Below, piece by piece: positions 32,991 to 41,685 of a stretch of 64,000 bases of DNA (position 1 is the first letter of the stretch; each line of letters begins with the position of its first letter). Location: positions 186,001 through 250,000 of the forward strand of contig NZ_ATVA01000014.1 in the NCBI RefSeq assembly GCF_000420485.1, read 5' to 3'. Under the pieces are notes generated by a model. It ran no database searches. It had not been told where the DNA came from and worked only from the letters and a program-made list of their open reading frames with translations. The position numbers and the translations under genes were made by a program. Source of the DNA: Paucidesulfovibrio longus DSM 6739. GTDB taxonomy: Bacteria > Desulfobacterota > Desulfovibrionia > Desulfovibrionales > Desulfovibrionaceae.

Positions 32991-33482
32991 GGGAACCTCG
33001 GTTCCCGCGAGCGGCGGAGAGAAGGAAACAGGTGCGAAATGCAGCGGCTCCGCTTTCACGGGTGTCTCTCGGTAAAAGAATCATGGGTAAAGCGCAAGGC
33101 AAAATGTCCTAGGTGCCTGAATCCGGTTGCAGGAATGCATCTTTTCAGGGGCTGGAATGCGGATTTCGGGAGTGAAATCTGCACAAAACCCGCGTTGGCG
33201 GGCAGCCATGCATTCGGTTCCAATCGCAGTAAAAATGATATGATCATTATACTGAATTAAAATGGAATAATGCAACTTAAGCACAAATTAATGAGAACAG
33301 CAATGTCCACGAATGCCGGGTCGCAGACAGCGATTCCCGGTTCAGGGACACGGGATCGGGACATGTTTGCCTCGGATATTTCTATAACGTGCCTTGGAAT
33401 GGAATCCGTCGCAGACGCGGCCAAAAAAGCGCCGCAGCGCGGCAGGAGGCCGCCGGAGCGCGAGGTCGGGGCGAGGCGTCTT
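32991..33482. other. Intergenic region with AT-rich patch, no gene seen
   Basis: Nothing here codes convincingly. DNA at about 33225-33310 is clearly AT-rich compared with the surroundings. It may hold promoters for the leftward small gene or be the scar of a lost capsid gene. Confidence 0.4.
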
Positions 33483-34127
33483 TCAGCCGTACAGAAGCAG
33501 CAGGCGGGGCAGCCTGCCCTTGCTCAGCCGGGCGGCCAGGCTCACGAGGTCGCAGGCGATGCGCCCGCGCAGGGGCGCGGCGGAAGGGTCGAAGCCGTCC
33601 CGGCCTCGCGCGCGGAAATACTCCCGCGTGAACCAGTAGGCCAGACCTTCCTGATAGGAGAGCAGGAGCGGGAAGAGCAGGGCGTCCAGCAGGGCATGGA
33701 TCGCTTCGCGCGGGGCGGGCCTGTTCAGGTAGGCCAGGGCGAGGGCGCGGGCCAGTTCCTGCTCGGCGCGCGGACCGTAGCGGATCACGATTTCGCGGTC
33801 GGGCAGGATGCTCGGCAGGAGCGGAAAGAAATAGAGCAGGCCGATGCAAAGGGCCGTGAACAGGGCCACGCCGGGGTTGAACCATCCCGCCCAGAGAAAC
33901 AGGACCAGGGCCAGCGCCAGAGCGCCGACCGCGGAATAGAGCGCGGCGCGGCGCAGCTTGGATCCGCCGAGGCGGATTCCCGGATCCGGGTCCGCTTCCA
34001 GCAGCTCCTCGGAGAGCGGGGGCGCGAAGCGGAGCATGTCCCGCTTCAGGCCCAGGGAGGGCAGGCCGAGATCCTTGCGGTACCAGCCGAGCACGTCCCG
34101 GACCAGGGCTTTTTCAGAGTCGTTCAT
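33483..34127 (-). CDS. Membrane protein, 214 aa
   Basis: Two adjacent membrane segments (AVGALALALVLFLWAGWF and VALFTALCIGLLYFFPLL) flanked by basic soluble regions; the C-terminal half is helical and Arg/Leu-rich. Start ATG at 34127; the in-frame extension to 34199 is not convincing. Family unknown. Lies between scaffold and tail genes on the opposite strand. Confidence 0.55.
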   Translation of the reverse strand: MNDSEKALVRDVLGWYRKDLGLPSLGLKRDMLRFAPPLSEELLEADPDPGIRLGGSKLRRAALYSAVGALALALVLFLWAGWFNPGVALFTALCIGLLYFFPLLPSILPDREIVIRYGPRAEQELARALALAYLNRPAPREAIHALLDALLFPLLLSYQEGLAYWFTREYFRARGRDGFDPSAAPLRGRIACDLVSLAARLSKGRLPRLLLLYG

Positions 34128-34221
34128 GGGCCTACCTGCGGGCGGAGTGCGCGCGGGGCGTCCTGCCGAAGTCGGCGAACCGGCGCGAACAATGCGCAAA
34201 CCTTACGAAAGGGGGAATCAA

Positions 34222-34806
34222 ATGGCAACGAGCGTTATTGAAATCTGCAACAACGCCCTCCAGGATCTGGGCGAGGATCCTATTTCCTCGCTGGTGGAAG
34301 GGAACAAGGCCGCCCGGCTCTGCAACCAGCGCTGGCCCTCCGTGCGGGACGCGGTGCTCCGGGCGCACCCGTGGAACTGCGCCATGTCCCAGGCGGAATT
34401 GGCCGCGAACCTGGGCGCGCCGCTCTGGAAATGGCGCTGCCGCTACGAGCTGCCCGCAGACTTTCTGCGCATCGTGGGCGTGGTGGACAGCCGCCAGAAC
34501 GAGGTCGCCCGCTGGGAAATACAGGGCCGTCACATCCTCTGCGACGAGGACGCGCCCATCTACATCGCCTACGTGCGGCGCGAGACCGATCCGCAACGCT
34601 TCGACGCGCTGCTCTCCGAGGCCTTTTCCGCGCGGCTGGCCGCTGTCCTGGCCTATCCGCTCACGGGGTCCACGAGCCTGGCCAGGGAATACTGGGACGT
34701 CTACAACGAAAAGGTGCTGGAGGCGCGGGGCGTGGACGCGCGCGAGGGCGTGGCCGAGTCCGTGGCCCCCAACGCCTGGCTCACGGCCAAGCTCGGCAGG
34801 GGCTGA
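34222..34806 (+). CDS. Tail tubular protein A (T7 gp11-like)
   Basis: 194 aa, the same length as T7 gp11 (196). Recognised by IEICNNALQDLGEDPISSL, AARLCNQRWPSVRDAVLRAHPWNCA, the central KWRCRYELPADFLRIVGV, and the C-terminal helices with LAREYWDVYNEKVLEAR. It forms the ring joining portal and nozzle. GGGGGAA precedes the ATG. No copy of the control element lies before it; it stands alone between leftward cellular genes. Confidence 0.9.
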   Translation: MATSVIEICNNALQDLGEDPISSLVEGNKAARLCNQRWPSVRDAVLRAHPWNCAMSQAELAANLGAPLWKWRCRYELPADFLRIVGVVDSRQNEVARWEIQGRHILCDEDAPIYIAYVRRETDPQRFDALLSEAFSARLAAVLAYPLTGSTSLAREYWDVYNEKVLEARGVDAREGVAESVAPNAWLTAKLGRG

Positions 34807-34834
34807 TTCCGGGGCCGGGCGCGGCGGCTGCGGC

Positions 34835-35050
34835 CTAGCGAGGGAGGTAGTGGGGCGGGAGCGGATCCTCGCCCTCCTCCCCCTCGGGCAGGGCCGTGCG
34901 CAGGGCGCGATAGCGTCCGGCCAGAATTTCCATCTGCCTGCGCAGTTCGGTGATTTCCATCTGCTGCTGCGCGACGACGCGGTTCAGTTCCTCGACCTCG
35001 CGGTCGCGCAGCGCCTGAAGCTCTTCCAACCGCACCAATCTGCTTTCCAT
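34835..35050 (-). CDS. slyX: SlyX family protein
   Basis: 71 aa coiled coil (LEELQALRDREVEELNRVVAQQ, quoted in part; MEITELRRQMEIL) ending with the family-like PPHYLPR. SlyX proteins are small cytosolic coiled coils of unclear function. GGAGAGCGGG precedes the ATG at 35050. Leads the block of leftward cellular genes reaching back to 37172. Confidence 0.75.
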   Translation of the reverse strand: MESRLVRLEELQALRDREVEELNRVVAQQQMEITELRRQMEILAGRYRALRTALPEGEEGEDPLPPHYLPR

Positions 35051-35067
35051 CCCGCTCTCCTTGTTCG

Positions 35068-35721
35068 TCACGCGATTCTCCGCAAAACCTCGGCCAGACA
35101 GCGGCAGGGCGCGCCGTCCGCGTCGGCCAGGGGCAGGGGCGCGCAGATGAAGGTGAAGCCCGAATCGGGCAGGGCCTCCAGGTTGCGCAGGTTCTCCACG
35201 ATCAGCGCGCCCGCGCGGAACAGGGTCCGGTGCACGGGTAGGTCCGTGTCGGTGCAGCGTTCCGGGGAGGGCGTGTCCAGGCCCAGGCCCGTCACGCCTG
35301 TCCCGGCCAGGAGTTCCGCGGCGGCTGGGGTCAGTTCCGGATGCTCCGTGAAATAATCCGGCGCTCCCCAGTGTTCCTCCCATCCTGTCTGGAGCAGCAG
35401 CCAGTCGCAGCGCGCGGGCAGGTGGGGCCGCAGGTGCTCCGGGCCGATGCGCCCGCCGGACTCGCGGCAGGCCGCGCGCAGGTCGAGCCTGCGTCCCTGG
35501 CCGATCCAGGTGCCCGCGGGCAGGCTGTCCAGGGTCGCGCCGCCGGGCACAAGGTGCGCGGGTGCGTCGCAGTGCGTGCCCATGTGCGAGGTCAGCGTGA
35601 AGCGGGCCTCCAGGAAGCCTTTGGTCTCCAGCGTGGCGGCGTTGTCGAAGGCGGGCTCGGGCGTGCCCGGAAAGACGGGCATCCCCGGAACAAGCGGGTG
35701 GCTGAGGTCGATGACGAGCAA
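35068..35721 (-). CDS. Cyclase / kynurenine-formamidase-like hydrolase
   Basis: 217 aa. The metal-binding motif HMGTHCDAPAH (47-57) and the surrounding LSHPLVPGMPVFPGTPEP belong to the cyclase family; a later His occurs in PVHRTLF. Substrate unknown. Start is TTG at 35721, supported by GGAGG 6 nt upstream; no ATG lies in frame before the conserved domain. Confidence 0.82.
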   Translation of the reverse strand: MLVIDLSHPLVPGMPVFPGTPEPAFDNAATLETKGFLEARFTLTSHMGTHCDAPAHLVPGGATLDSLPAGTWIGQGRRLDLRAACRESGGRIGPEHLRPHLPARCDWLLLQTGWEEHWGAPDYFTEHPELTPAAAELLAGTGVTGLGLDTPSPERCTDTDLPVHRTLFRAGALIVENLRNLEALPDSGFTFICAPLPLADADGAPCRCLAEVLRRIA

Positions 35722-35733
35722 GAGCGTCCTCCT

Positions 35734-36651
35734 TTAGAGTTGGGCCAGGGCGCAGCCCCGGTCCCGAAGCAGTTGGAGCAGGCCCTGGTCGCCGACCACG
35801 TGGCCGGCGCCCACGATGACGAAGTGGATTTCCCCGGATTCGAGATAGTCCAGGATTTTCGAGGCCATGTTCCGGTTGCGCTCGAAATAGAGCTTTTCGT
35901 TCAGCGGACGGAAGACGGCGTTGAAGAGCGGGCTGCCGAAAAGAATCTGCTCCAGCTCCGGGACGTCGCCGCGCTTCCAGGCCTCGGCCAGCCTGCGGGC
36001 CAGCTTGTCCATGGTCCGCATCTGGAGCAGGGAGAAGCGCAGGTAGGCGTCCTGGTTCATTTCCTCCAGCCCCGCGAGCATCCGGAACTGCTCCTCCACG
36101 CCTTCCAGCTCGCGCACGGGCATGCCGCGTTCGTGCGCGCGTTCCAGAAAATGCATGTCGATGCCCAGCTCGGAGCGAAAACCGAGCCGGACCATCTGCT
36201 CGGACTGCATGGCCGTGAGCGCGTACCAGGGCCGGAAGCCCTCATAGCGCGTCCAGTCCTGGCCCGCGCGCTCGAAGGCGGCCTTGGCCTCGTCCGAAAG
36301 CTCGTCGCCGAGGGTCTTGCCCGGCGGGCAGGCGGCCAGCTCGCGCATCATGCGGCCCTGCTCGGGGGTGATCCGGGTGACGTCGGCCTCCACGGCCAGG
36401 ATCGCGCTCTTGCCGAAGGCTTCGTCAAAGGCCGGGGCCAGCGGATACATGCTCTCGTCCGCGAAATGCATGGAGCCCGCGAGGTAGGCGATGCGGCCGT
36501 TGCGTTCCACGCGCCAGAGAAAGCTCGCGGCCTTGGCCGGGGCCGCCGGTCCCAGGGTCAGGGAGCAGCAGGCCAGGGCCGCGGCGGCCAGGGCCGGAAT
36601 GCGGCGCGCAGCGGAGCGCAGGAAGCGGGAAAACTGTCTCAGCAAAGCCAT
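35734..36651 (-). CDS. TraB/GumN family protein
   Basis: 305 aa with a signal peptide (ALAAAALACCSLTLGPAAPAKA). The family pattern is clear: FLWRVERNGRIAYLAGSMHFADESMYPL at the start and a GxGHxxG-type motif (IVGAGHVVGDQGLLQLL) at the end. These are proposed metal-dependent proteases (TIKI-like). Located 5 bp after the DUF985 gene on the same strand: one transcription unit. Confidence 0.85.
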   Translation of the reverse strand: MALLRQFSRFLRSAARRIPALAAAALACCSLTLGPAAPAKAASFLWRVERNGRIAYLAGSMHFADESMYPLAPAFDEAFGKSAILAVEADVTRITPEQGRMMRELAACPPGKTLGDELSDEAKAAFERAGQDWTRYEGFRPWYALTAMQSEQMVRLGFRSELGIDMHFLERAHERGMPVRELEGVEEQFRMLAGLEEMNQDAYLRFSLLQMRTMDKLARRLAEAWKRGDVPELEQILFGSPLFNAVFRPLNEKLYFERNRNMASKILDYLESGEIHFVIVGAGHVVGDQGLLQLLRDRGCALAQL

Positions 36652-36656
36652 GGTCC

Positions 36657-37172
36657 TCACTTCGTGGTCAGCCGCGTGATGAGCGCGGCGTGTTCGGGCC
36701 ATTCCCGCAGGAGCGCTTCGCGCCGGCCGTGCTCATAGTCCGCGTATTCGAAGCCCGGGGCAACGGTGCAGCCGAGCAGGGCGAATTCCGCGCCCGGCTC
36801 CAGCAGCGCGCCCTGCCAGACCCCGCGCGGCACCACCACCTGGGGCCGCTGGCCAGCGCGCAGGTCCGGGCCGATGACGAGTTCGCGCGCGCCCGGCTCC
36901 TGGTTCCGCTCCGGGCCGAGCTGGAGCATCCGCACTGGTCCGCCCGCGTAGAAATGAAAGATTTCGTCGCTTTTCAGTCGATGCAGGGCCGAGAACGTGC
37001 CCGGCGTGAGCAGGTAGTAGATGGCCGTGCCGAAGCTGCGCGGGCCGGAGTAGCGCGCGGGCAGCGCGGAAAGCGGCGCGCCCTCGTCCGCGCGGTACGT
37101 CTCGGCGAAAAAGCCGCCTTCCTCCGGGTGGGGCGTCAGCTGGAGCAGTTCGATGATTTCCTGTGCGGTCAT
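36657..37172 (-). CDS. Cupin, DUF985 family
   Basis: 171 aa. The family pattern QLTPHPEEGGFFAETYRADE, RSFGTAIYYLLTPGTFSALHRLKSDEIFHFYAG and PRGVWQGALL is complete. Members are sugar-nucleotide-epimerase-like cupins of unknown substrate. First gene of the leftward cellular operon; diverges from element D, whose palindrome lies about 180 bp away. Confidence 0.85.
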   Translation of the reverse strand: MTAQEIIELLQLTPHPEEGGFFAETYRADEGAPLSALPARYSGPRSFGTAIYYLLTPGTFSALHRLKSDEIFHFYAGGPVRMLQLGPERNQEPGARELVIGPDLRAGQRPQVVVPRGVWQGALLEPGAEFALLGCTVAPGFEYADYEHGRREALLREWPEHAALITRLTTK

Positions 37173-37354
37173 GGCGGATCGTCTCCCGGTCGTGGTCGTT
37201 TCCGAAGAGGGCGCGGCTGGATTGACGACGCCGGGGTGCAGTCCCGGCGGGCCGTGGAACGCAAGCTGCCCGCTCTTCCTGCGCTGCGCAGACAGGCACG
37301 ATAGCAAAGCGCGCCCGCCTGGGGAAGCCCGCAAGGAATGCTCCGGGCCGCAAA

Positions 37355-37435
37355 CCCTGTCAACAGGGGAAAAACATCCTTTTGCCTTCCCCTTTGCTTC
37401 CCTTTTCATCCGGCCCGAAAAACCGGGGCTAGGCT
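37355..37435 (+). promoter_or_regulatory. Virion-gene control element, copy D
   Basis: 81 bp: CCCTGTCAACAGGG (37355-37368), TCCTTTT, 26 nt, CCGGCCCGAAAAACCGGGGC and TAGGCT (37430-37435). Compared with copy B, 72 of 81 bases match and the right-hand 30 are identical. Leader of about 20 nt with AAGGAGG before the GTG start. Confidence 0.85.
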
Positions 37436-37461
37436 CGCGTCCAAACCAAGGAGGAATCGTC

Positions 37462-39567
37462 GTGAGCATCGCCACACCGGCATTGACCAACTTCACCGCC
37501 GGAGAGATCAGCCCCCGCCTGGCAGGGCGGGTGGATCTCTCCAAATACTACAACGGCTGCCAGACCCTGCTGAATTTCGTGGTCCACCCCCACGGCGGGG
37601 CCACGCGCCGCAGCGGGCTGCGCTTCGTCTGCGAGGCCGCCAGCCAGGACGCGCCCTCGCTGCTCGTCCCTTTCGAATACAACGCCGAGCAGTCCTACGT
37701 TCTGGAATTCGGCGCGGACGCCGAAGGCCAGGGCCTGATGCGGGTGTTCATGGACAGGGGCAGGGTGCTCGACCCGGACACCGGGCTCCAGGCCGCCATT
37801 GCCACGCCGTATGCCGCCGCCGATCTGGAGCGCCTCAAGCATGTGCAGTCCAACGACACCCTGATCCTGACCCATCCGAACATCCCGCCGCACAAGCTGA
37901 CGCGTTCGGACCACCATGTCTGGACCCTGGAGGAAATCCAGTTCACGGGTCGGCCGGAAAAATGGGACGAGGGCAACTGGCCTTCCACCGCCTGCTTCTA
38001 CGAGCAGCGTCTCGTGCTCGCGGCCACCCCGCGGGAGCCGAACTCGCTCTGGTTCTCGCGCACGGGCGACCATTACGATTTCCGCATCAATACGCGCGAA
38101 GTGCCCCTGGAGGACTGGGACGAGATGGAGGTGGGCGAGGCGGGCGGAACCCCGCGCGACGGCCGGGCCGGGCAGAGCTTCGTGGTGCTCGACGGCGGAC
38201 GCTTCGAAAACGGCTCCGTGGTGCGCGGGCAGAGTCCGGACAAGGAAAAGCGCTTCTTCCGCTACAAGGGCGGGCGCGAATTCCTGCCGGACGGCGCGGA
38301 CCAGACCGTGAGCTTTGCGGCCGCGCCCGCAGGCAGCCAGGTGGAGTGCGTGCATTCGGCCACGGGCGAGCTGGACGGAGACAAGTGGGAAGCCCTGGCC
38401 GTGGGGGACCGCATCGAGAATCCCGACGCGGGCGAGCCGCTGGCCGACGACGGCATCGAGATCACTCTTTCCGCGGCCCAGGCCAACGCCATCGAGTTTC
38501 TCGCGCCCAAGTCGCGGCTCTGGATCGGCACCAGCGGAGGGGAATGGACCGTGGGCGGGGCGTCGTCCGGGGAGGCTCTGACGCCGTCGAGCATCAAGGC
38601 CGGGCAGGAGGGCACCTGCGGCGCGTCCCCGGCCCGGCCCGAATCCGTGGCCTCGGCCAGCCTGTTCATCCAGCGCGCAGGGCGCAAGGTCCGGGAAATG
38701 CGCTACCGCTTCGACTCGGACGCCTACGTTTCCCGCGACCTGACCATCCTCTCCGAGCACGTCACCGCGCCGGGATTGAAGCAGCTGGCCTACGCCCAGG
38801 AACCGGATTCGCTGGTCTGGTGCCTGCGCGAGGACGGGGTGCTGCTGTCCCTGACCTACCAGCCGGACCAGGACGTGCTGGCCTGGGCCAGGCACGAGAC
38901 GCGCGGCCGGGTCGAGCGCATCTGCACGGTCTACAACGGACAGAGCCTCACGGACGAGCTCTGGGTCGTGGTCCGGCGGCAGGTGGCCGGGGTCTGGAAA
39001 CGGTTCGTGGAATACCTGGAGCCGATCTTCGAGAGCGGGGAAACCGCGGACGCCTATTTCCTGGACGCGGGCCTCTCCTACGAGGGCGAGCCCCTGGAAC
39101 GGCTGGAAGGGCTGGCCCATCTCGCCGGGGAGAGCGTCAGCGTGCTGGCGGACGGGCTGATCTATTCGGACGTGCCCGTGGAGGCGGACGGCAGCGTGGC
39201 CCTGCCGCGACCCGCGAGCCGCGTGCATGCCGGTCTGCCCTATGTTTCCGTGCTGCGGCCCATGCGCAGCGAGGGCGGGTCGCAGCGGGGCACGGCCCAG
39301 ACCAAGAACAAGCGCGTGACCCAGGTTTCCGTGCGCTTCCACAACACCCTCGGCGGCGGGGTGGGGCCGGATGAGGACCATCTGGAGCCGATCCACTACC
39401 TGACTCCTTCCGCGCCCCTGGGCCGGGCTCTTCCGCTCTGGACCGGGGACAAGAAGGTCAAGTTCCCCAAGGGCTGGAGCGAGGACGGCCTGCTTTCCAT
39501 CGTCCAGGCCCAGCCCCTGCCCATGACCGTGCTCATGGTTGTCCCGGAGGTGATCGTCAACGATTGA
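37462..39567 (+). CDS. Tail tubular protein B (T7 gp12-like)
   Basis: 701 aa (T7 gp12 is 794). Starts with the hallmark FTAGEISPRLAGRVDLSKYYNGCQTL, then FVVHPHGGATRRSGLRFV, VPFEYNAEQSYVLEFG and RPEKWDEGNWP. It continues as beta-propeller-like blades and ends ILYSIVQ-type strands (MTVLMVVPEVIV). It forms the tail nozzle. Start is GTG at 37462, 7 nt after AAGGAGG; an in-frame extension upstream overlaps the control element and is rejected. Confidence 0.92.
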   Translation: MSIATPALTNFTAGEISPRLAGRVDLSKYYNGCQTLLNFVVHPHGGATRRSGLRFVCEAASQDAPSLLVPFEYNAEQSYVLEFGADAEGQGLMRVFMDRGRVLDPDTGLQAAIATPYAAADLERLKHVQSNDTLILTHPNIPPHKLTRSDHHVWTLEEIQFTGRPEKWDEGNWPSTACFYEQRLVLAATPREPNSLWFSRTGDHYDFRINTREVPLEDWDEMEVGEAGGTPRDGRAGQSFVVLDGGRFENGSVVRGQSPDKEKRFFRYKGGREFLPDGADQTVSFAAAPAGSQVECVHSATGELDGDKWEALAVGDRIENPDAGEPLADDGIEITLSAAQANAIEFLAPKSRLWIGTSGGEWTVGGASSGEALTPSSIKAGQEGTCGASPARPESVASASLFIQRAGRKVREMRYRFDSDAYVSRDLTILSEHVTAPGLKQLAYAQEPDSLVWCLREDGVLLSLTYQPDQDVLAWARHETRGRVERICTVYNGQSLTDELWVVVRRQVAGVWKRFVEYLEPIFESGETADAYFLDAGLSYEGEPLERLEGLAHLAGESVSVLADGLIYSDVPVEADGSVALPRPASRVHAGLPYVSVLRPMRSEGGSQRGTAQTKNKRVTQVSVRFHNTLGGGVGPDEDHLEPIHYLTPSAPLGRALPLWTGDKKVKFPKGWSEDGLLSIVQAQPLPMTVLMVVPEVIVND

Positions 39568-39688
39568 TGCACATATTAATTAGCTGTTATCATGTTATAT
39601 TTTTAACTAATTGAGATTTTGAAGCAACTGAAAATGCAGCAAGGAAACACGGCTTGCGGTGCTGCCGCGGAGGCCGAAAGGAGGAATC
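39568..39688. promoter_or_regulatory. AT-rich leader between tail genes
   Basis: Strongly AT-rich at 39570-39625, with an imperfect inverted repeat (AATTAG ... CTAATT). ATTAATTAG is also present in the repressor control region (near 9437). Probably a promoter for the next three genes, but no copy of the 81-bp element. Confidence 0.4.
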
Positions 39689-40198
39689 ATGGGAGTGAGT
39701 GCCGAGGGCGGCAAGGTCATCAGGGACGTGGGCGGGACGCTGGGCGTCCTGACCAGGGCCGGTGCGGATCGGGGCGCAGCGGACAAGGCGGGGGACTACG
39801 AGCGGCTGGCCGCGCTCAGCGAGCAGGAGGCGCGGGAGCGGGCCAGGAAAACGCGCGAACAGGCCGGAAAGGAACGGGACGCCCTGCGCCAGCGGCAACG
39901 CGAATCGCAGGCGCGGGGCCGGGCGGGCTGGGGCCGTTCCGGAGTGTCGCTCGCGTCCGGCTCGCCCCTGGCAGTGCTGGAGGGGCGCGCGGCCGAGGAC
40001 GAGCAGGAGCAGCTCGACCTGCTGGAGCGGGGCGAGAGCGCGGCCTCGGCGGAATTGGGGTCCGGCGCTTCGGCCGCGGCGCGCTACCGCAACCGGGCCG
40101 AGTCCTTGCGCAGCGGGTCGTCCGGCGCGGACGGGGCGGAGGCTTTCCGGCGGACCGGCTCGCTGCTCGCGCGCGGCGGCAGGGTTTTTGACTACTAG
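39689..40198 (+). CDS. Internal virion-type protein, 169 aa
   Basis: A charged, almost entirely helical protein (KAGDYERLAALSEQEARERARKTREQAGKERDALRQRQRESQ, given in part), Ala/Arg/Ser-rich with a degenerate C-terminus. Position after the nozzle gene and before the fibre matches the T7 gp14-type internal core proteins, which escape from the virion into the cell envelope; sequence similarity is not obvious. AAGGAGG precedes the start. Confidence 0.55.
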   Translation: MGVSAEGGKVIRDVGGTLGVLTRAGADRGAADKAGDYERLAALSEQEARERARKTREQAGKERDALRQRQRESQARGRAGWGRSGVSLASGSPLAVLEGRAAEDEQEQLDLLERGESAASAELGSGASAAARYRNRAESLRSGSSGADGAEAFRRTGSLLARGGRVFDY

Positions 40199-40231
40199 AC
40201 CGCGCATCCGGTCGAAGCAAAAGGAGAAACA

Positions 40232-41674
40232 ATGACCATCTCATCGGAGCAGTCCAAGGTCATCTACGAAGGCAACGGATCCACCAGGGAGTTCACCGTG
40301 CCGTTCCATTACATGCGGGACGCGGACCTGGAGGTCGTGCTGCGCGGGGCGGACGGCGGGGAGCGCACGCTCGCGCCCGGCGGAGAATATGTCCTGGCGC
40401 GCAGCGAGTCGAGCAGCGGCGGGACCTGCATCCTGTCCCAGGCTCCGGCGTCCGGGGAAAGGCTGGCCATCCGCAGGGATCCGCCGCTGCTTCAGGAAAC
40501 CGTCTACGAGGAGGGGGTTCCGCTCTCGGCCAAGGCCCGGGAAAACGCCCTGGACCTGCTGACCATGCTGGCGCAGTCCAACCGCGAGCGCATCGAGCGG
40601 GCGCTCCTGCTCCCGGTTGCCAGCGCCGGAACCGCTCCCGTGGTTCCGGCTCCGGCCACTGGCTCGGTCCTGGCCTGGGGCGAGGACGGCAATCTCGTCA
40701 ACGGTCCCGGCACGGCGGCCATCGCAGGCGCGGCGGCCTGCGCGCAGAGTGCGGCCCAGGCCGCCCAGGAGGCCGACGGTTCCAGGGAGGGAGCAGAGTC
40801 CGCGCGGCTTGCGGCCGAGGCGGCACGGGACGCGGCCCAGGCGCTGGCCGGGGGCGAACACAACAGCACCGCCGGACGCGATGCGGAAGACTGCCACCCT
40901 CTGAGCGCCATCAACGGGCTGGACGCGGCCCTGGCGGGCAAGGCGGGCCTCAGCCATGCGCACGTCCTCGCGGACGTGGCCGACGCCGGGACCGCCGCCG
41001 CTCTGGACGCGGGAACGGTTGCCGGAGCGGTTCCCGTGCTGGGCGAGGACGGGAAGCTGCCTGCGGGGGTGCTCCCCGGCGGTGCCGGGGTCGTCCGCGA
41101 ATTCATCACGTCCTCGCAGGACTGGACGGTTCCCTCCGGCGTCACGGAGGTCCGCGTCTGGGTCGTCGGCGGCGGCGCCGGCGGAGAAGGGATTTACAAC
41201 GCCGGGTCTTCCAGAAGCGAGGGCGGCGGCGGTGGAGGCTGCGCCTACAAGGTCGTCTCTTCGCTCGCCCCCGGAGAAGTCATCTCCTGCACCATCGGCG
41301 CAGGGTCTGCTGGGTCATCTGGTAGTGGGAATTACGCCACGGACGGCGGCACGTCGAGCTTCGGGGCGCACTGCTCCGCGACGGGAGGAAGCCCGTACTA
41401 CGCAACCAGTGCCGGCGGCACAGGCATTGGTGGAGACATCAACTACCGAGGCGGCGGTGGTGGGCCACGCGATGATGCCACGCTGGCATCGGGCCACGGC
41501 GGACGGGCAGGCGGTCCTTGGGGCGGAACCGGGGGAAACCAGCGAGCGTCTGTCGGCAACGGATACGCTGGGCAATATGGCGGTGGCGGCGGCGGCGCGT
41601 CGAGCAACACCACCGGGACAAAGTACGGCGGCAACGGCGGCGCAGGCCTGATCGTGATCGAATACAACGCATAG
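40232..41674 (+). CDS. Tail fibre protein with glycine-rich tip
   Basis: 480 aa. Residues 1-130 are the T7 gp17-type particle-binding domain (QSKVIYEGNGSTREFTVPFHYMRDADLEVVL ... ARENALDLLTMLAQSNRERIERAL). A helical Ala-rich shaft follows (about 140-240), then from about 290 a glycine-rich tip (VREFITSSQDWTVPSGVTEVRVWVVGGGAGGEG and many GGGGG stretches) typical of polyglycine-II receptor-binding tips. AAAGGAG precedes the start. The tip would decide which cells are recognised. Confidence 0.85.
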   Translation: MTISSEQSKVIYEGNGSTREFTVPFHYMRDADLEVVLRGADGGERTLAPGGEYVLARSESSSGGTCILSQAPASGERLAIRRDPPLLQETVYEEGVPLSAKARENALDLLTMLAQSNRERIERALLLPVASAGTAPVVPAPATGSVLAWGEDGNLVNGPGTAAIAGAAACAQSAAQAAQEADGSREGAESARLAAEAARDAAQALAGGEHNSTAGRDAEDCHPLSAINGLDAALAGKAGLSHAHVLADVADAGTAAALDAGTVAGAVPVLGEDGKLPAGVLPGGAGVVREFITSSQDWTVPSGVTEVRVWVVGGGAGGEGIYNAGSSRSEGGGGGGCAYKVVSSLAPGEVISCTIGAGSAGSSGSGNYATDGGTSSFGAHCSATGGSPYYATSAGGTGIGGDINYRGGGGGPRDDATLASGHGGRAGGPWGGTGGNQRASVGNGYAGQYGGGGGGASSNTTGTKYGGNGGAGLIVIEYNA

Positions 41675-41685
41675 GGAGGAAGGAA

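Noticed and set aside
32991-33482. Small frames in the AT-rich gap
   Set aside because: Frames lack binding sites and look like random translation.
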